Of a stretch of DNA of 64,000 nt, positions 61,990 through 64,000 are shown piece after piece. Every line of letters starts with the position of its first letter. Position 1 is the first letter of the stretch. The notes below the pieces were generated by a model. The model was given only the letters and a program-made list of their open reading frames with translations, was not told where the DNA came from and searched no databases. The translations under genes were made by a program, and so were the position numbers. The DNA comes from Streptomyces sp. NBC_01750 (lineage in GTDB: Bacteria; Actinomycetota; Actinomycetes; Streptomycetales; Streptomycetaceae). The stretch is from NCBI RefSeq assembly GCF_035918095.1, contig NZ_CP109137.1, forward strand, positions 1,614,001 to 1,678,000, written 5' to 3'.

Positions 61990-64000
61990 TTACTTCTCCG
62001 TCACGCCCGCGGAGTCGAACGTTGCCACCTCATGCATCGCCCTGGCCGCGCTCTGGACCACCGGGAGCGCCAGCAGCGCGCCCGTGCCCTCGCCGAGGCG
62101 GAGGTCCAGGTCCACCAGGGGACGCAGACCCAGTTTGTTGAGGGCCGCCACGTGACCCGGCTCCGCACTGCGGTGGCCCGCGATGCAGGCCGCCAGGGCC
62201 TCGGGGGCGATCGCACGGGCCACCAGGGCCGCCGCGCCCGCCGAGACTCCGTCCAGCACCACCGGCGTACGCAGCGACGCGCCACCCAGGATGAAGCCGA
62301 CCAGCGCCGCGTGCTCCAGGCCGCCGACCGCCGACAGCACGCCGATCGGGTCCGCCGGGTCCGGCGCGTGCAGTTCCAGCGCGCGGCGCACGACATCGAC
62401 CTTGCGGGCGTGCATCTCGTCGTTGATGCCGGTACCGCGGCCCGTGATCTCGCTCGGGTCGATCTCGGTGTACACGGAGATCAGCGCCGCCGAGACCGTC
62501 GTGTTGGCGATGCCCATCTCACCGGTGAGCAGCGCCTTGTTCCCCGCGGCCACCAAGTCCCGCGCCGTCTCGATGCCGACCTCGACCGCCGAGAGGACCT
62601 CCTCGCGACTCAGCGCGAGACCCGTCGTGAAGTCGGCCGTACCGGGCCTGACCTTGCGCGGCAGCAGACCCGGCGTGGCGGGAAGGTCCCCGGCGACGCC
62701 CACGTCGATGACGCAGACCTCGGCCCCGACCTGGTTGGCGAAAGCGTTGCAGACGGCCCCGCCGCCAAGGAAGTTGGCGACCATCTGCGCCGTCACCTCC
62801 TGCGGCCAGGCGGTGACCCCCTGCGCGTGGACGCCGTGGTCACCCGCGAAGATCGCGACTGCCGCGGGCTCCGGGATCGGCGGCGGGCACATCCGGGACA
62901 GGCCGCTCAGCTGCGCGGAGATGATCTCCAGCATGCCGAGCGCCCCGGCCGGCTTGGTCATCCGCTTCTGTCGCTCCCACGCCTCACCGAGCGCCTTCGC
63001 GTCCAGCGGACGGATGTTGGAGACGGTCTCCTGGAGCAGATCGTGCGGCTCCTCGCCGGGCAGGGCGCGGCGGCCGTACGTCTCCTCGTGCACGACCCAC
63101 GACAGCGGCCGGCGCTTGGACCACCCCGCCTGCATCAGCTCGGGCTCCTCCGGGAACTCGTCGACATAACCGACACAGAGGTAGGCCACGACCTCGAGGT
63201 GCTCGGGCAGACCCAGCGCGCGCACCATCTCGCGCTCGTCGAAGAAGCTGACCCAGCCGACGCCGAGGCCTTCGGCCCGGGCGGCGAGCCAGAGGTTCTC
63301 GACGGCGAGGGCCGAGGAGTACGGGGCCATCTGCGGCTGGGTGTGCCGACCGAGGGTGTGGCGGCCGCCGCGCGTCGGGTCGGCGGTGACCACGATGTTC
63401 ACCGGGGTGTCGAGGATGGCCTCGATCTTCAGTTCCTTGAACTGCTTGGCCCGGCCCTTCGGCAGCGACTTGGCGTACGCCTCCCGCTGGCGCTGCGCCA
63501 GTTCGTGCATTGTGCGCCGGGTCTCGGCGGAGCGGATGACGACGAAGTCCCAGGGCTGCGAGTGGCCGACGCTGGGGGCCGTGTGCGCGGCCTCGAGGAC
63601 GCGCAGCAGCACCTCGTGCGGGATGGGGTCGGAACGGAAGCCGTTGCGGATGTCGCGGCGCTCCCGCATCACGCGCAGTACGGCTTCGCGCTCGGCGTCG
63701 TCGTAGCCGGGTGCGGGCGCGGGCGCGGGCCGGGCAGCGGCCGCCGCGGGCATCTGCTCGGGCTCGGGCTCAGGTGCGGGCGCGAACTCAGGCGCAGGCG
63801 CGGACTCAGACGCGGGCTCAGGTGCGGGCGCGGGCTCCTCGGCCTCGACGACCTCGGCCACGTTCATCGCCTCGATCACCTCGGGAGCCGACTCGGGCTC
63901 GGGCTCGACTTCGGGGTCCGGCTGGGCAGCGGTCTCCGCGGACACTTCCTGGGGCATGTCCCAGCCACCGTCACGCGGCGCGGGCACCTTGGCCCCGGCT
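61990..64000 (-). CDS. cobT: BluB-CobT fusion, 5' end beyond the window
   Basis: One frame joins a BluB-like flavin enzyme (5,6-dimethylbenzimidazole synthase; RRDIRNGFRSDPIP, APSVGHSQPWDFVV, GLGVGWVSFFDE) to CobT (AIFAGDHGVHAQGV, LLTGEMGIANTT, GRGTGINDE, AVGGLEHAALVG). CobT attaches the base to nicotinate mononucleotide to make the lower ligand of cobalamin, so the fusion makes and activates the ligand in one chain. A Glu/Pro/Ala repeat region (about 63680-63940) precedes BluB. The frame stays open to the right edge; GTG 63987 is possible, but the N-terminus probably lies outside. Confidence 0.93.
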   Translation of the reverse strand, partial: AGAKVPAPRDGGWDMPQEVSAETAAQPDPEVEPEPESAPEVIEAMNVAEVVEAEEPAPAPEPASESAPAPEFAPAPEPEPEQMPAAAAARPAPAPAPGYDDAEREAVLRVMRERRDIRNGFRSDPIPHEVLLRVLEAAHTAPSVGHSQPWDFVVIRSAETRRTMHELAQRQREAYAKSLPKGRAKQFKELKIEAILDTPVNIVVTADPTRGGRHTLGRHTQPQMAPYSSALAVENLWLAARAEGLGVGWVSFFDEREMVRALGLPEHLEVVAYLCVGYVDEFPEEPELMQAGWSKRRPLSWVVHEETYGRRALPGEEPHDLLQETVSNIRPLDAKALGEAWERQKRMTKPAGALGMLEIISAQLSGLSRMCPPPIPEPAAVAIFAGDHGVHAQGVTAWPQEVTAQMVANFLGGGAVCNAFANQVGAEVCVIDVGVAGDLPATPGLLPRKVRPGTADFTTGLALSREEVLSAVEVGIETARDLVAAGNKALLTGEMGIANTTVSAALISVYTEIDPSEITGRGTGINDEMHARKVDVVRRALELHAPDPADPIGVLSAVGGLEHAALVGFILGGASLRTPVVLDGVSAGAAALVARAIAPEALAACIAGHRSAEPGHVAALNKLGLRPLVDLDLRLGEGTGALLALPVVQSAARAMHEVATFDSAGVTEK

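Overview
The window is high-GC actinobacterial chromosome, almost certainly Streptomyces. The evidence is GTG starts with AGGAG-type ribosome sites, strongly GC-biased third codon positions, an SsgB sporulation protein, a fused BluB-CobT protein, two secreted chitinases with DasR-like sites, and long GC-rich hairpin terminators. From memory, the gene order resembles the core-genome segment of S. coelicolor that contains rpsD, relA, secDF, ruvCAB, pdxST, pimA, thrS and ssgB. I saw no prophage, insertion sequence, CRISPR array or secondary-metabolite cluster.

Layout. 1-6346 (minus strand): a compact run DUF948 protein - DUF6167 protein - alaS - ruvX - mltG - aroE with overlapping stops and starts. 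6347-10257: rpsD (minus), a divergent DUF2470 gene behind an iron box, rarA and a VKOR-family protein. 10378-10713: a decayed ABC ATPase gene. 10838-15145: hisS and an MBL-fold hydrolase (minus), then a cyclophilin and a DUF349 protein (plus); the last has a strongly structured leader. 15327-25576 (minus): relA, apt, secF, secD, yajC, ruvB, ruvA, ruvC, yebC. 25685-31181 (minus): pdxT, pdxS, a LemA-like protein, and the phosphatidylinositol mannoside genes pimA, patA-like and pgsA. 31446-35475 (plus): an EF-G-like GTPase and an unknown membrane protein. 35526-40072 (minus): HIT hydrolase, thrS, and an uncharacterised pair made of a 402-aa protein and a DUF4365 nuclease-like protein. 40245-45380: a DEDDh exonuclease and two divergent GH18 chitinases. 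45449-49077: two identical tRNA-Val(CAC) genes flanking an SRPBCC gene and a giant membrane-protein gene. 49160-55195: TIGR02611 protein, ssgB, CGNR regulator, small membrane proteins, DsbA-like oxidoreductase, double GNAT, and the folate pair (PabB-like and class IV aminotransferase). 55299-55740: tRNA-Gly, tRNA-Cys and three tRNA-Val(GAC). 55895-64000: zinc-ribbon protein, aminoglycoside-phosphotransferase-like protein with an 8-bp tandem repeat upstream, a 68-aa membrane protein, a frameshifted gene, a tail-anchored Ser/Thr kinase, a SpoU methyltransferase, a precorrin-2 dehydrogenase/SUMT fusion, and BluB-CobT running off the right edge.

Functional themes are translation (alaS, hisS, thrS, rpsD, tRNAs, EF-G2), stringent response (relA, apt), protein export (yajC, secD, secF), Holliday-junction processing (ruvCAB, rarA), membrane lipid glycosylation (pgsA, patA-like, pimA), cofactor synthesis (PLP, folate, siroheme/B12), chitin use, and sporulation division (ssgB). 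The least explained parts are the DUF4365 pair (38298-40072), the iron-box DUF2470 gene (7363), the DUF349 leader (13831-13899), the direct repeats in the pdxS promoter, and the 8-bp tandem repeat at 57239.
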